Shown here: positions 9,481 through 21,194 of the stretch, in pieces | Layout: each line of letters starts with the position of its first letter | How positions within the stretch are numbered: the stretch's first letter is position 1 | Assembly (NCBI GenBank): GCA_009801015.1 | Contig: VHZZ01004837.1 | Location: 61,362-88,681 of the forward strand | From: Silene noctiflora | Lineage: Eukaryota; Streptophyta; Magnoliopsida; Caryophyllales; Caryophyllaceae | Direction of reading: 5' to 3' | Length of the DNA: 27,320 nucleotides | Notes under the pieces: generated by a model | The model's database searches: none | What the model was told of the DNA's origin: nothing | Seen by the model: the letters and a program-made list of their open reading frames with translations, nothing else | Made by a program: the position numbers and the translations under genes

Positions 9481-10223
9481 ATGATACACTTAGACTAAGT
9501 CTAATGTTACCCGGGGTGAAACATGAACAAGGTTAGGGATTGTTTGTATGAAACAGTCATTGATTTTCATTACTCGACCTTCTTAGGTCGTTTCAGTCGG
9601 CCTTCTTAGGCTCTTAAACAAACCAATTCGACCAATCGTCCCGTCTCGATGGTGCAAATCCTTATTTGTCTCCTAGTAGATGGATAGCGATTGATGTCAA
9701 CCACACCACGATGAGTTTGTATCAGGAGCTTTCACTACTCGAGGAATCGAACTAGGAACTGACCTTACTCATGTTTGGTTCGGACCTCTCCACAGACAAG
9801 GGTTTTATATCTTGGTGTGGCAACCCACCCTTGCAAGCCAAATCCCTTTAAAAGCACTCAGCATACCATTATAATGCTTGTATATATGTTTATGCCTTGT
9901 ACATGATCACCTTTTCTATAAACAAATCCATGACAAATTTTCCAAAATCTTGTAAAAATCTCTAAAATGTAAATCTTTTCAAATGGCCTAAATACTAAAT
10001 TAAGTCAAATCAAACTTTATTTTTTTTTTCTTTTTTAGATTCTCTAATATAAATCGAGTCAGCACACCCATTGACCACACACGTTCAATAGGGCTCACAT
10101 CTTCGAAACCCCATTTTACATGACACGAGTCAGTCCTATTTCAAGTCAGTTTTCGTTTTGAGTCTAAGGTAAGTATGTCTCGGTCGGAGTTTGATTCGCC
10201 ATCGGTTTCTATCTTAGTTCAAG
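9481..10223 (+). other. Tat element 5' leader
   Basis: Noncoding stretch between PBS and gag. It contains a short repeated phrase CCTTCTTAGG (9588 and 9601 regions) and a T-rich run at 10019-10036. No gene seen. It would carry packaging or translation signals in a working element. Confidence 0.55.
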
Positions 10224-11400
10224 ATGTCTCGAGACGGTGAAGATCTCGGAAGTGTCAATGGTCAACCCAATCCCGATCATGGTATGAATGAAATCTTGGC
10301 TACCCTTCTTCGTTTTCAAACTAGCCAGGATGTTGCCTATGCTCGTTTAGAAACCATCGAAAACCGCTTTGTCACAATAGAAGCCAGACTCCCTCCCACA
10401 GAAGGACCTATACCCGAAGGGACACCTAAAGAGACACCTGGGCCTAAGGATACTCCCAAAAATGATACTCCTGTATCTACTGAAGCAGAAAAGCGTCTTC
10501 TCTATCTAGAAGAACAACTCATGTAACTCAAAGGAGACGACATTTATAGGGAAAATAGTCGAACGTATAAGGTAGTAAACACCCAATTGCCTACTAACTT
10601 CAACATGACTGACATTCCCAGGTTCAAAGGGCATGAAAATCCCCTAAATCATATTCGAGCCTTCAAAGACTACATGTCCATAAAGGGCATCAAACCTGAG
10701 ATGTTCTTAAGGATCTTTCCTTCATCTCTTGACACTATCCCTAAGCAATGGTTCTATTCTCTAGACCCTAAGAAGATCGCAACTTGGAACGATGCTGCAA
10801 TTGAATTCACCAAACAATACGCAGATAATGCTAAAATTCGGGTCAACATACGCACTCTAGAAGTATTAACCCAGAATGAAAAGGAAGGTTTTACCGACTT
10901 CCTAGCTAGATGGAGAAAAACTAGCACTCATCTTGTCGAACGCCCAGATGAAGCCACTCTTGTGGGGACGTTCTTGGACAACCTAAAGCCTATATATGCA
11001 AACCACTTAAGATATCAATACATCAAATCCTTCAAAAACTTAACCGTTTTAGGCACAAGAATTGAAGATGATATTCGCAAAGGACTGTTGTCTAAGACTA
11101 TAGGACGTGGATATCAAGGCTCAACATCAACTGGGAATCATTCTTATGGTTCCAGCAATAAAAGTGATTAAGTAAATCTCGTGGAACCCTCCGAAGAACT
11201 GGCCCACCTAGAAAATTCACTGACATTGGGGATACTTACTCCAATGCACTTAAGAGGCTAGTCAAGCAAGGCAAATTGCAACCCATTGGGCCTACACTAG
11301 ACCCAGAAAAGAAATCAAAGTCACGGGACGTCAATGCCTATTGCGAGTTTCACATAGGTAGGGGACACGACACAGAAGTTGTTTTAAGCTGAAGCATGTT
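10224..11400 (+). pseudogene. Tat-type gag with in-frame stop and frameshifts
   Basis: ATG at 10224 opens MSRDGEDLGSVNG. The N-terminal 100 codons are proline/threonine-rich and end at TAA 10524-10526; the same frame then continues through the capsid-like core (ITQ/TNFNMTDIPRFKGHENPLNHI, later ARWRKTSTHLVERPDE) to 11171. The stop replaces a probable CAA. After 11171 the frame shifts into a segment carrying the Tat zinc-knuckle-like motif NAYCEFHIGRGHDTE (about 11333-11377), whose expected second cysteine is lost, and shifts again near 11380-11395. Gag would form the particle and bind element RNA; this copy cannot make an intact protein. Confidence 0.82.
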
Positions 11401-12971
11401 ATTCAAGACATGATTGAGGATGGTCGATTACCCATTCCCCCTACAAGCAAACCCAATAATACTCAGAATCCTCATGGAAATCTAGTAATCTCAGATGAGG
11501 AATCCACCTTGGATTACGCACATCTCATCTCACCTGTGGAGGATAAAATTACTGCAATATATGATGAACTATATTCTATAACCACATCCACCATTTCCGA
11601 ATTATTCATATCCTGGGTAAGGGGTGTCAGTAAATAGGTCACAGATCTAGAAGACATAGCTTCTCAACTTCAAGGATCCCACGTTACTACTCAAAGATAA
11701 AAAGCCACGCAAATGGTCGATACTCTCTCTAAGGAATCCACGATGCCATAAGTTGTCTTGGTGGTAGACCAACTAGTCCAATAAATCACTGAGTTGGAAG
11801 ATGAAATCATGCAACTGAAAGAACACAACACCATCAATGGTGTATGGGAAGATGATGATGAAGATGTCTATCTTGTTGAACATACCCTCATCAAGACCTT
11901 AGAGCACGACGGCAATCACCTTACTCGTTCAAGTCGGCCATATCAAAACATTACCCCAGGACAAGCCAATGACACTATTCCTACAGGCAATCCTAATCAA
12001 ACAGATACGGATGACACTTTGGCTACTGATTCATTGATGAACCAGCTACAAAGAACCAAGGCTGATCTTTCAGTCTGGAAACTAATTTCTAGCTCGTTCC
12101 CACATCGCCAAGCCTTAATACAAGCTCTAGCCAAGCTAAACAAACCATTTGTCTCTACCCCTAATGATGTAGTCAACCTAGTCCTCCAGGACTCTGTCAA
12201 GCTAAGTAACGCAGTTACTTTCTCAGATAAAGATTTACCTCCATTTGGTGTTAACCAAAACCTAGCCTTGTACATCACCATCACATGCCTCAAGAAAAAC
12301 GTACCAATGACATTGGTTGACGACGGTTCATTAGTTAATGTCATACCACACAAAACTGCGCACAAACTAGGCATAAAAGAATTAGATTGGATCCCAACCA
12401 AATAAGGTGTTCGTGCATACGATGGGACGCGTCGTAAAGTAGTAGGTCTTGTTGATCTAACCATAACCACTGGGCCAGTAGAAAGTAAGGTCAATATTCA
12501 AATTGTATACATTGAGGCGTCATTCAACATACTACTAGGAAGGCCTCTAATCCATGCTTGTAAAACCGGTGACATCCACCCTTCATCAAAAAGATCAAAA
12601 TTCCTCTAGATGGTCAACTAGTGACGATCACTTCGTCTCTAATCGGAGACATCATTGAGAAGGTATCCAGTAACCAGGTCATCTCTGACCTAATATATGA
12701 GATAGGAGGATTCCAAGTCGTTAATCTCGTAGAGAGCGAGCTCGCTCTCCCATACTTTAATCCTCACTCAAACTTAGTGGTCAACCACATGCTCAAATCC
12801 CAGGGATACTTCTCGGGGATGCCTCTAAACCCCACTAGAAAGAATACTTTTGCACCTTTCAAAGAAGGTAATTCTCAAAAGATACCCTTAGGACTCAGGT
12901 ATAAACCCACTGTCAAAGAATCCTTCGAAATACTAGCCCAACTCAACACTCGAAAGCATAAAGGCGTCCAG
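11401..12971 (+). pseudogene. Tat-type pol N-terminus with aspartic protease
   Basis: It continues from gag with KHVIQDMIEDGRLPIPP (the Tat hallmark after the zinc knuckle). The frame has stops at 11635 and several more before 11800, then is open 11794-12405. The protease has the motif VDDGSLVNVIP (about 12316-12348; family form usually DDGS), and the partner motif FNILLGRPLIHA at about 12523-12558. A TAA at 12403-12405 interrupts it within one frame. A frameshift near 12575-12600 leads to an open linker (IPLDGQLVTITSS, 12603 on) that runs into the solo LTR at 12972, after the residues KHKGVQ. Confidence 0.82.
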
Positions 12972-15341
12972 TGTAATACCCCTTATTTTGAGACTTGGTC
13001 AAAGGTAGTCAACGAATTTAAAATGAGAAAATATATTTTAATTATAAGTATTTATGATTATTTGACGGAAGGTTTTCATATATTTTATATATTTCATATT
13101 TTATTATAAGATTGTAGGACGGAAAATATTTTAAATCAGTTTGGCTTTGGAGTCGGTTTAAGCGTGTGGAAGCAGTAGTATAGAGAAACGGTTTTCTTAT
13201 TTAGGTAGTATTCCTTATAATAAAATAATAATATTATATTAGTATTTGAGTATTTCCATAACTACTCTAACCTAGCTATTTTCATGACAATAAATATGAG
13301 TCTTTAGCCTTTCTTTATTCACTTTTGCTTTTACAAAATTTATATCAGTCTAGTAAGGGAGTTTTAAAGGAGTTTTCAAATCTGTCTTGCAATACAATTC
13401 CGTCTAAAAAACTAAAAAGGTATTTTACGAATCCGTCTTATAATTGTATCGTTGACCACCCTGACTGCCCTTGACTACACCGTGACCTAGCGTAGGACCA
13501 TTATTGACCATCGTTGACCGCCTTGACCTGGTGGTTGATCGTCATTTGACTTTGACCCGAATTAAGGCTTAATACGACTATAATAACTAATTAGTTGAAC
13601 CGATCTTAAGAAGGTTCAAAGTTGACCCAAACCAAGATGATATCGGACCAAATTTTGGGTAATGACTCATGGGGTTGCAAGGGTAGGATTACAGCTGGAG
13701 TGGGTGGCTGGCGCGGTGGCATGTGGTGCTGGGGTTGGGGTTTTGATCAGGTGATTTCGGCGGGTTAAAAACAGGGGAACAGGGGCATTCGAGTTGATTT
13801 GACCCATTAATTGGACCCGAATTGATCTGGGTAAGGCTAGTAAGGATGAGGGAGGTTGAGTCTACCCTTAGGTTGGTGTCGTGGTGTCCGTTGAGCGTGG
13901 TTCGTGGCGGTGGTGGCTGAAAAACGAAAAACAGGGGGAAGGGAGGCTGGTTGTTGTTGTGGCGGTGTTGTGGGGTTAAGGAGGATATGGGACCACCTTT
14001 GGGACCACGGTGGATCAGTGGTGGTAGAAGTGGTGGCCGTAGGTGGTGAGGTTGAGTAAGGGTGGTGTGTTGGGTTAGAATAGGTGGCGGGTGAAGGGGT
14101 GTTGTTGATGGTAGTGTCGTGTATGTGTGCAGGCTGTTGTCGTGGTTGTTCTGCCAGCTTCTTTGGCAGTGGTTGCAGGTTGTTGCTGGTCGGTGGAGAC
14201 GATGATGGTGGTGAGTCGTGGTGGGGATGGTGTTGGAAGACTTAAGTGTCGGGTTTGGGTGGTTAAACGAGTTGAACATGGGTTGGTTGCTTAGCTTGAG
14301 ACGGGTTTTTAATATAATTAGTTTTCGTTATTCGTTTCCGTTATTTATTTTATTTATTTAATAATCGTTTAGGACGATTAGTAATTAGAGTATTTGTTTA
14401 TTAGGTGACGGTTTTATTGAATATTGATATTAAGTGATTAGCTCGGGTTGCATTATTGGATTGCTTGCTTACGAGGTAGGAATTTCCTACTCAACTCGGA
14501 TTTTATTATGTGAATGCATATTTAGTTGTGACGGTTGACGAGATTAATGCTAATGTTGTGCATGATTATTTGATACGGAGTATATGTGGACGCTATGTTG
14601 TTGTCTGAGCCGTATGAGTAGATTGTTTTTATATTATTGTTGGTTATTCCTTGTGTGGTGTAGTGGTTGTTAGTTGAGCAAAACAGGGAGTGTGTTACTG
14701 CCAGTTGTGCATAGCAAGTGATTGTTACTGCATGTTGTGCATAGCATGTGAATGCTACTGCCATATAGTTGTGCATAGTAAGTGATTACTACTTCTAGTT
14801 GAGCATAATACTGCTAGGTGAGCATGGTACGCAAGTACTACTGCCAGTTGAGCATAGCACAGTGATAAGGTGGTTGTGCTAATGCCAGTGACGTAAGTTA
14901 GTTGTACGGATGAGGTGATGAGAATTTTAAGGATGTTTATTTAATTGGTTGGATTAATAATGTTGTTTGGTAAATTCCTACTCAACCTTGTGGTTGACCG
15001 TGTATTCGTGAACACCTGTGATGAACCAATTTTTGGGGAGCAGTTTGTTTGGCAGGTTTTGAGTTAGAGGACTTGGGAGCTTGCGGGACACAAGGCATGA
15101 GATGTTGGACCATAGTTACTGTCTAGATCACTTAGTCGACTGGAACTTTATCTTTATGTATTTTATTTATTTCCGCTGCGTAGTAATTGTAATATTAAAA
15201 GTTTAAATTTAATCATTTTTATATAAAGTACTTTGGTTTGTTTTACTTTGTTATTCATTACCTCGGTCATTCCGAGATGGTAACAGTCTCATTTATCTAG
15301 GAAGGCCTAGTCAAGGCTCTTGGATAAATGGGGGTGTTACA
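12972..15341 (+). mobile_element. complete solo LTR, Tekay/Del-like chromovirus type
   Basis: It begins TGTAATACCCC and ends GGGGTGTTACA, inverted termini matching at 10 of 11 positions. It is flanked by the perfect 5-bp duplication TCCAG (12967-12971 and 15342-15346). The 2,370-bp length and these termini fit Tekay/Del-like LTRs. There is no internal region, so recombination between its two LTRs has probably removed the rest. Removing it and one TCCAG restores the host Tat frame (KHKGVQ followed by LQPYHLTLNGYF). A GGT-rich block fills 13695-14270. Strand is nominal, since the termini are nearly palindromic. Confidence 0.88.
14696..14870. repeat. minisatellite in solo LTR, ~30-bp unit
   Basis: Five to six diverged units beginning TACTGCCAGTTGTGCATAGC with a tail like AAGTGATTGT. 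The core GTTGNGCATA recurs at about 14704, 14732, 14769, 14798 and 14848. The units are contiguous and variable in length, with no conserved spacers. Confidence 0.8.
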
Positions 15342-16198
15342 TCCAGTTGCAGCCATACCACCTCACCTTAAATGGGTACTTCGTTAGAGAAGGAGAACAT
15401 GAATCTTTTCATGGCTTTCCCGAACCATGGGTATATGAGAGCAACAAGCTAGCCGGGATAGAAGTTTTTCAAGATTGTTACTTCATTCCCCAAGAAACGA
15501 TTCCTACCGTTAAAACCCCTACAAAACCATGTCTTGACGGCCAAGATGTTAGACTCTTATTCGGGGATGATCGATTTATAAGGGCAGCCCAGGATGAAAT
15601 TATTACCATGATACTACGGGACGACCATTTCGACCCTACAGCTCTAATTATAGATGCAGATCCAGCAAAAAGGAAAGTGGGATAGAGAAAGTCGATCAAA
15701 TGGACAAACAATCAAGGAAGACTCTTCAAGCTCAACAGAGGAGAGGGATAAATTTTCGAGGAGGAACCAAAAGATGATGAATTCGAATCTGAGTCTGAGT
15801 CAGAGTCGGAGTCTAAGTCCAAGATTAGAGAATATGTCGAAGAGTTTTCCCTGCTGTTATCAACCCCATTCCCTTTATTTCTCCTAATTTAGCATCGAGT
15901 AACAGTAGCTTTGGGCTATCCCAACAACTATCCCTCCTTTGCCAGTGACCAATGATCAGTTGGTATCTTTATTTTAGTTATTTTCAAATATTAATTTGAA
16001 TAAATCAGATTCTGCTTACTCCTTGTGTTATTATGATTGCAATTCTATTTGTGACGATACTGAGGACGATTCTGACCCAGACAAATTTGACATGCCACCT
16101 TATTTGATGAAAGAAATCTCGGAAGAGGAACGCGGGCACCAGTTATATAAAAAACTGAACCCATCGACGTGGGGACAAACCTTGAACCTAAATAACTT
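15342..16198 (+). pseudogene. Tat-type protease-to-RT linker
   Basis: Resumes the Tat polyprotein after the solo LTR: LTLNGYFVREGEHESFHGF and WVYESNKLAGIEVFQDC are recognisable Tat linker motifs, open to a stop at about 15683. Later, in shifted frames, comes a hexanucleotide-encoded (Ser-Glu)n acidic stretch at 15774-15825 and an acidic segment DDTEDDSDPDKFDMPPYL (about 16056-16110). Several stops and shifts separate these pieces. No catalytic function is known for this linker. Confidence 0.72.
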
Positions 16199-17624
16199 AA
16201 GATAGGGACCACCTTAGACTCAATCGAAAGAGCTCTTTTCGTTAATCTTCTACACGAGTTCAAAGACGTTTTCGCTTGGTCCTACAAACACATGCCGGGC
16301 ATAGATAGGGATATTTTCGAGCATCGTATTCCAATCAAGCCAGGTTTCAAGCCCGTTAAACAAAAACTCCGCAGAATGAGAACAGAATGGGGCCTTAAGA
16401 TGAAAGAAGAGGTAGACAAGCAATTCAAAGTCGGGTTCATCAAAGTTTCCGAGTATTCTGACTGGGTGGCTAATATAGTCCCCGTACCCAAAAAGGATAG
16501 GCGAATCTAGGTTTGTGTTGATTTCAGAGATCTGAATAAAGCTAGTCCAAAACACGACTTTCATTTTCCACACATCGACATATTGGTAGACAATAGAGCC
16601 GACCGCATGCTTCTATCCTTCATGGACGGATACGCAGGTTATAATCAGATCAAGATGGCCTAAGACGATATGCATAAAATTGCGTTTGCCACTGAATGGG
16701 GAACCTATTGTTACACTATTATGCCTTTCGGGCGTAATTAATGCAGGTGAAACGTATCAACGCACAGCTACCACCTTGCTGCACGACATGATGCATAAGG
16801 AAGTGGAAGTATATTTCGATGACATGATCGTTAAATCCAAAGATAGACAAGGTCACATTGCTAATCTTCGCAGGTTCTTCATTAGACTTCGCACGTACAA
16901 CATGAGACTCAATCCTCATAAATGTGCATTTGGGGTGACATCCGGGAAGTTGCTGGGTTATGTCGTCAATCAACGGGGAATAGAGATTGATCCATCAAAG
17001 ATCAAAGCTTTAATTGAAATACCGCAACCGCAGACGGATACAGATGTTCGAGGGTTTCTGGGCAAAGTACAATACATAAGCAATTTTATTTCCAAACTTA
17101 CCATGATTTGTGAGCCAATATTCAAGAAGCTCGAGAATAAAGACCACACCATGTGGGACAGTGACTGTCAGAAAGCTTTCGAAAGAATCAAGGAAATTTT
17201 GGCCAAACCACCTGTGCTCATGCCTCTGCAGAAGGGTCGACTTTTATCCTTATACCTCACAGTCATTGAAACAGCCATGGGAGCTATGCTCACTCAAACG
17301 GTAGGGAAAGAGGAACGAGTCGTCTACTATCTCAGTAAGAAATTCTTGGGATACGAAACAAAATACACATCTATTGAAAAGACTTGCCTCGCTCTTGTGT
17401 GGCCAATGAAGAAGCTACGACATTACATGCTCAGTTATTCGGTCAAAGTCTACTCAAAAATGGATCCTATAAAATACATTTTTGAGAAGCCAGTTCTCAA
17501 TGGTCGACTAGTAAGATGGACTCTTATGCTCTCCGAATTTGAACTTAAATATGTACCTCTGAAGGTAATTAAAGGACGAGCAGTGGCTGAATTCCTCGCA
17601 GACAATCCCCTACATGATTCCTAA
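16199..17624 (+). pseudogene. Tat-type reverse transcriptase and RNase H
   Basis: Opens with KIGTTLDSIERALF and HEFKDVFAWSY. RT fingers VPVPKKDRRI precede a TAG (16508-16510) that most likely replaces a Trp codon; VCVDFRDLNKASPK follows in frame. TAA at 16661-16663 is a second stop. A one-base shift near 16731 moves to the frame of 16680-17624, which carries the catalytic box VYFDDMIVKS (Y-x-D-D, about 16809-16838), then LNPHKCAFGV. The conventional RNase H follows (YYLSKKFLGYETKYTSIEK) and ends in an LADNP motif at 17624. It would copy element RNA to DNA; this copy has at least two stops and one frameshift. Confidence 0.87.
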
Positions 17625-17639
17625 ATGAAAGATACATGA

Positions 17640-17960
17640 TCATTTCTAGACAAAAATATACTCCATACTAATGCAGAATCATGGGATCTATACTTGGACG
17701 GAGCTTCCAACTTAAGAGGATATGGAATCGGGGTTTTACTCATTTCTCCTGAAGGTGAGCATACACCAATGTCGGTTAAACTCGACTTTGAGGTGACTAA
17801 CAATGCAGAAGAATATGAGGCCTTCCTCATAGGTTTACAAGCAACAATAAGTTTAGGCATCAAAAGATACGAGTTCATGGAGACTCATCTCTCATCATCA
17901 ACTAAATCCCTAGATCATGGAAAATACGGAGTGAAAATCTCGCCCCACGTCAATCAAGGG
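17640..17960 (+). pseudogene. archaeal-type second RNase H (Tat hallmark), truncated
   Basis: LYLDGASNLRGYGIGVLL followed by VTNNAEEYEAFLIGL are the first two catalytic segments (Asp and Glu) of the additional RNase H acquired by the Tat lineage. The third segment, normally H-G-D-S, reads FMETHLSSS, so the catalytic Asp is gone. The domain then runs into unrelated-looking residues and stops at 17963. The sequence between it and the integrase zinc finger is shorter than in intact Tat elements, so a deletion is likely. The domain follows the first RNase H at about 15 bp. Confidence 0.8.
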
Positions 17961-19031
17961 TAGATGAAATCCATGATGGAGAATGCGGTCCTCACGTGAG
18001 TGGGCCCATGATGGCTAAGAAAATAGTGCGTTTGGGATACTACTGGACGACCATGGAAACAGACCGCATCAAATATGTTAGACACTGTCATAATTGCCAA
18101 ATCTTTACAAATGTGCAACACATTCCACCCTCCTTGCTATACACAATGACGTCACCTTGGCCATTCTCTACTTGAGGAATAGACATCATAGAAAAAAATT
18201 AACCCAGCAGGAACGGGAGGACATTGTTTCATTCTAGTGGTAATAGACTACTTCACCAAATGGGTAGAACCAGCCTCATATACTGATCTAACATCCAAGC
18301 AAGTGGCTAAGTTCATACAAGTCAACATTATTTGTCGATATAGATGTCCGCATGAGATCATCAGTGATAATGGTTCCCATTTCCAAGCTGAAACCGCGCA
18401 AGTTCTTGCCAAATACAAAATCCAAAATCCAACATCATCATTCATCACTCTATCGACCTCAAACCAATCGAGCGGTTGAAGCAGCAAACAAAAATGTCGT
18501 CATGATCCTAAAGAAAATGATCGATAATTATAGGGATTGGCCTAGAAAAATAACCTTTGCCTTATGGGGGTATCGCACTTAAGTAAGGACGCCCACTGGG
18601 GCTACACCATTCTACCTAACCTATGGCATGGAAGCAATACAGCCAGTAGAACTAGAAATCCCATCTCTACGAATCTTACTCGAAAGCCAAATCCTAGAAG
18701 TTGAGTGGAACAGAGAGCGATATGAAGAACTCATTCTCCTTGATGAGAGGAAATTGCGCGCTTTGCATAATGTTCAAACATATCAAGCGCGAATCAGAAG
18801 GGCTTTCAACAAGAATGTCAAACCTCGACATATCAAGGAAGGAGATTTAGTGCTCAAATCGGTTCGAGCTCTTTTACCAGTAGACCCAAGGGAAAAATTC
18901 AAACCCAAGTGGGCAGGACCTTACTTAGTCAAACCATATCCTCGGGTGGTGCAGTTATAATCACAGACCTAGAAGGGAATGAATTCTCTAATCCTACTAA
19001 CCTAGACCAACTCAAGAAATATTATCCTTAG
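17961..19031 (+). pseudogene. Tat-type integrase
   Basis: Zinc-binding segment ECGPHVSGPMMAKKIV through RHCHNCQ (H..H..C..C pattern) lies at about 17980-18105. The catalytic core has D in GIDII (about 18178-18192), D in IISDNGSHF (about 18357-18383) and E in AVEAANK (about 18475-18495). A small frame disturbance at about 18420-18430 separates the second D from the E. TAA at 18580-18582 interrupts GYRT-VRTPTGATPFYLTYG. The C-terminal GPY/F-like part reads KFKPKWAGPYLVK; a shift near 18945 leads to DLEGNEFSNP and the end NLDQLKKYYP at TAG 19029-19031. Confidence 0.87.
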
Positions 19032-19588
19032 ACTAGGTTTGAGCGCGCCTCACGTGACCCTCTTGCCGCTCATGCGACACATTATACACGCACAACACGC
19101 ACCATCCAAACCTTCTTGTTATCTTAATCTTGCACTTTAGCATTTCTATCATCCTCAATGTCGTCAAACATAAACTTAATTGTAATTTAGGAGTAATTAA
19201 AGCATCATGCTTATTCCCTTTGTTCATCCTATTGCCTCTTGCCACGAACTCTTATTCTTTTGCATATATATTTTGAACTATGTTACGGGTTTGATTTCAT
19301 CATTATATGGTGGATACGTAGGCAATCCCTCACGGGATACAACCCCTAAAACACTTTTCAAATATGAAAATAGAAGGACATATGCTTTGGCAATTGAAAT
19401 TCAAAAGAATAAGCGAAAGGGAAATATTTTATCAGAGTTTTCTTAAACTCACTGAAAATGTTTATTCATTAATAAATAGTATGCCAAATAATAACAATAA
19501 GCTTTTACTGAAACCGAAACGCTAAGCTAGGCTTCTAAAAATCCCACTTCTTATTACACCATAATAATAAATTTTAAAAACTAAAAGA
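19032..19588 (+). other. Tat 3' noncoding region
   Basis: Between integrase and the antisense gene. It includes TGGATACGTAGGCAATCCC at about 19311-19329, a phrase often found downstream of integrase in Tat elements, and otherwise AT-rich sequence. No gene is seen; small frames at 19207-19446 and 19033-19245 have no domain. Confidence 0.5.
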
Positions 19589-21093
19589 CTACGGCTGCTC
19601 GTCCATTTTCCCTTTGCCTTTGTCATTCTTGTCATATTTCATGTCTCGGCCTCGAGGTGGACGCTCCTGCGTTATTTCGGACCTAATTACCAAAGGTCTC
19701 TCCCGAGGTCTAGCGTTCCCATTCCTATCCACGACCATTCTCTCAACAGGAGGAGTTTTCTTTGGTTTCTTCTTTGGGCGAGGACCCGGAATTCAGCTTC
19801 TTCCTCTTCTTCAGTCAGATACTTTTGGTTCTCCTTGGCTACTTCGCGAATTTTGTAGTCAATAAGCTCATGCTTTCTCAATTTCTCCTCTCCTCAGAAG
19901 TTTTAACTTTGGCCCATTGAGTATATAAGTCGGACACCCAAAATGAACCTACAGGAGTAGGTATATACCACATGTTTCTTTGAGCCCACCGAAGTGCCCA
20001 CTCGCGGCAAGAGTCGGTAGTATGCGCCAATGCCGTCTGAGGAACAGTATCAAGCTTCAGGATCTTTTGTCGCAGGCCTACTTGCCTCAATAGCCTTTTT
20101 GGAAAGATGGTAATCATGAATATCCAAGATCGGGATACGAAGAGATCGTGTAGGATCAAGGCTAGATACTTCAGTCAATGACTTCAAATGCCACCATGGG
20201 ACGATCCACCTAATAAGGGGTCCACCTTCATTATTTAATTTGTTCTCCCAATAGTTGCAAACTCGGGTGAAATCTACCATGTATAATCTTGTCCTCATTG
20301 CTATAGACCTCGGACGGTAGTCAAGCACATTCACCAGGGGCTCGATCAATCGAAGTATTTTCATAAGCCAAATCTACCAAGATAAATGGAGAGAATAAAT
20401 TTCAAAGAAAATAAAAAAGGATGAAACAACGAAAAAGGAAAAGAGAAAGGATACTTTTACCTGAAGAATAATGGGACTTCCCAAATAAGGCATCTCATGG
20501 TTAGCCTTACTATTATCTAGACCAAGGATGGTCTCCCCCAAAGATAGCCAAACTGGGCTCTTGCGCAGTTCCATTTGTTCTATGATTCCAAGAAAACGAG
20601 GATCCCCTCTCATTTCGGAATTAACATAGCCCTTCAAAATATAACAATGGACAAGATAAAATCCAAAGGCTCGGCGCCTCACCACATATGAAATAGTAGG
20701 GTCCTCCCTATTTATGAAGTGGTCCACCAAGTCAAACATTCTCAAACTTTTTGAAGTCACGAGACGATCAACTTCGGCTTTGGTCAATCCTAATAAATCC
20801 CTAAACTTGTTCTTATATCCTTGATAACTAGGGGGCGATATGGGAATACCTTCAACATCCCATCCACCAATCACGACAAATTCTTCAGGAAAATGGCATA
20901 TTTCTCCTTCTGGAAATGCGAAAACATTTAAATCGGAATTCCAATACTCCAAACATGCGTCTAAGAAAGACCTTACCACCTTCACTTGCGTAACACTAAT
21001 GAGTTGGCCAATGTTAAAAGCGGTCATATCATGCTTCTCTACATTGGAAAATTGATTTTCCCACTCCTTGAGACGGTTTTCCAAGGCTTCCAT
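19589..21093 (-). pseudogene. antisense plant-mobile-domain-like gene 1 (spliced)
   Basis: ATG at 21093 opens MEALENRLKEWENQFSNVEK. Exon 1 (21093-20461, 211 codons) is fully open and contains CLEYWNSDLNVFAFPEGE and GGWDVEGIPISPPSYQGY, the layout of the PMD (plant mobile domain) / DUF7745-like proteins. An 87-bp GT-AG intron follows. Exon 2 starts IWLMKILRLIEPLVNVLDYR and contains GGPLIRWIVPWWHL, then shows frameshifts near 20100, 19890 and 19795. The C-terminus is acidic then basic (YLTEEEEEAEF; PRPKKKPKKTPP, a possible nuclear signal) and ends at TAG 19589-19591. A TATA box lies about 105 bp upstream. It runs opposite to the surrounding retrotransposon. Extra antisense ORFs are known in Tat-lineage elements; the function is unknown. 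The family call is by motif recognition only. Confidence 0.7.
20374..20460 (-). other. intron of antisense gene 1
   Basis: On the minus strand the donor is CAG|GTAAAAGTAT and the acceptor TATCTTGGTAG|ATTTGG. It is 87 bp, T-rich and phase 0, so exon 1 (ending PIILQ) joins exon 2 (IWLMKIL) without a frame change. Reading through it gives a hydrophobic low-complexity tail and a stop, which argues that it is spliced. Confidence 0.8.
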
Positions 21094-21194
21094 CTTTGGA
21101 AATTTCTTTATGAAAATTTCGTGTGGTTTATATCAATGTATAAGATACGGAGTTATAGAAGGGAGAATTGTGAGAATAAACGTTCACCCGAGAA

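Noticed and set aside
11997..12494. 165-codon minus-strand open frame opposite the Tat protease
   Set aside because: Shadow of the real plus-strand protease frame, which has diagnostic motifs; the antisense reading has none.
13689..14279. 196-codon minus-strand open frame in the solo LTR, rich in Pro, His and Thr
   Set aside because: It mirrors a GGT/GTG-rich low-complexity block of the LTR. Composition, not selection, explains the lack of stops, and no domain is visible.
14696..14870. Possible CRISPR-like array
   Set aside because: Units are contiguous, diverged and lack regular unique spacers; the setting is a plant LTR, so it is a minisatellite.
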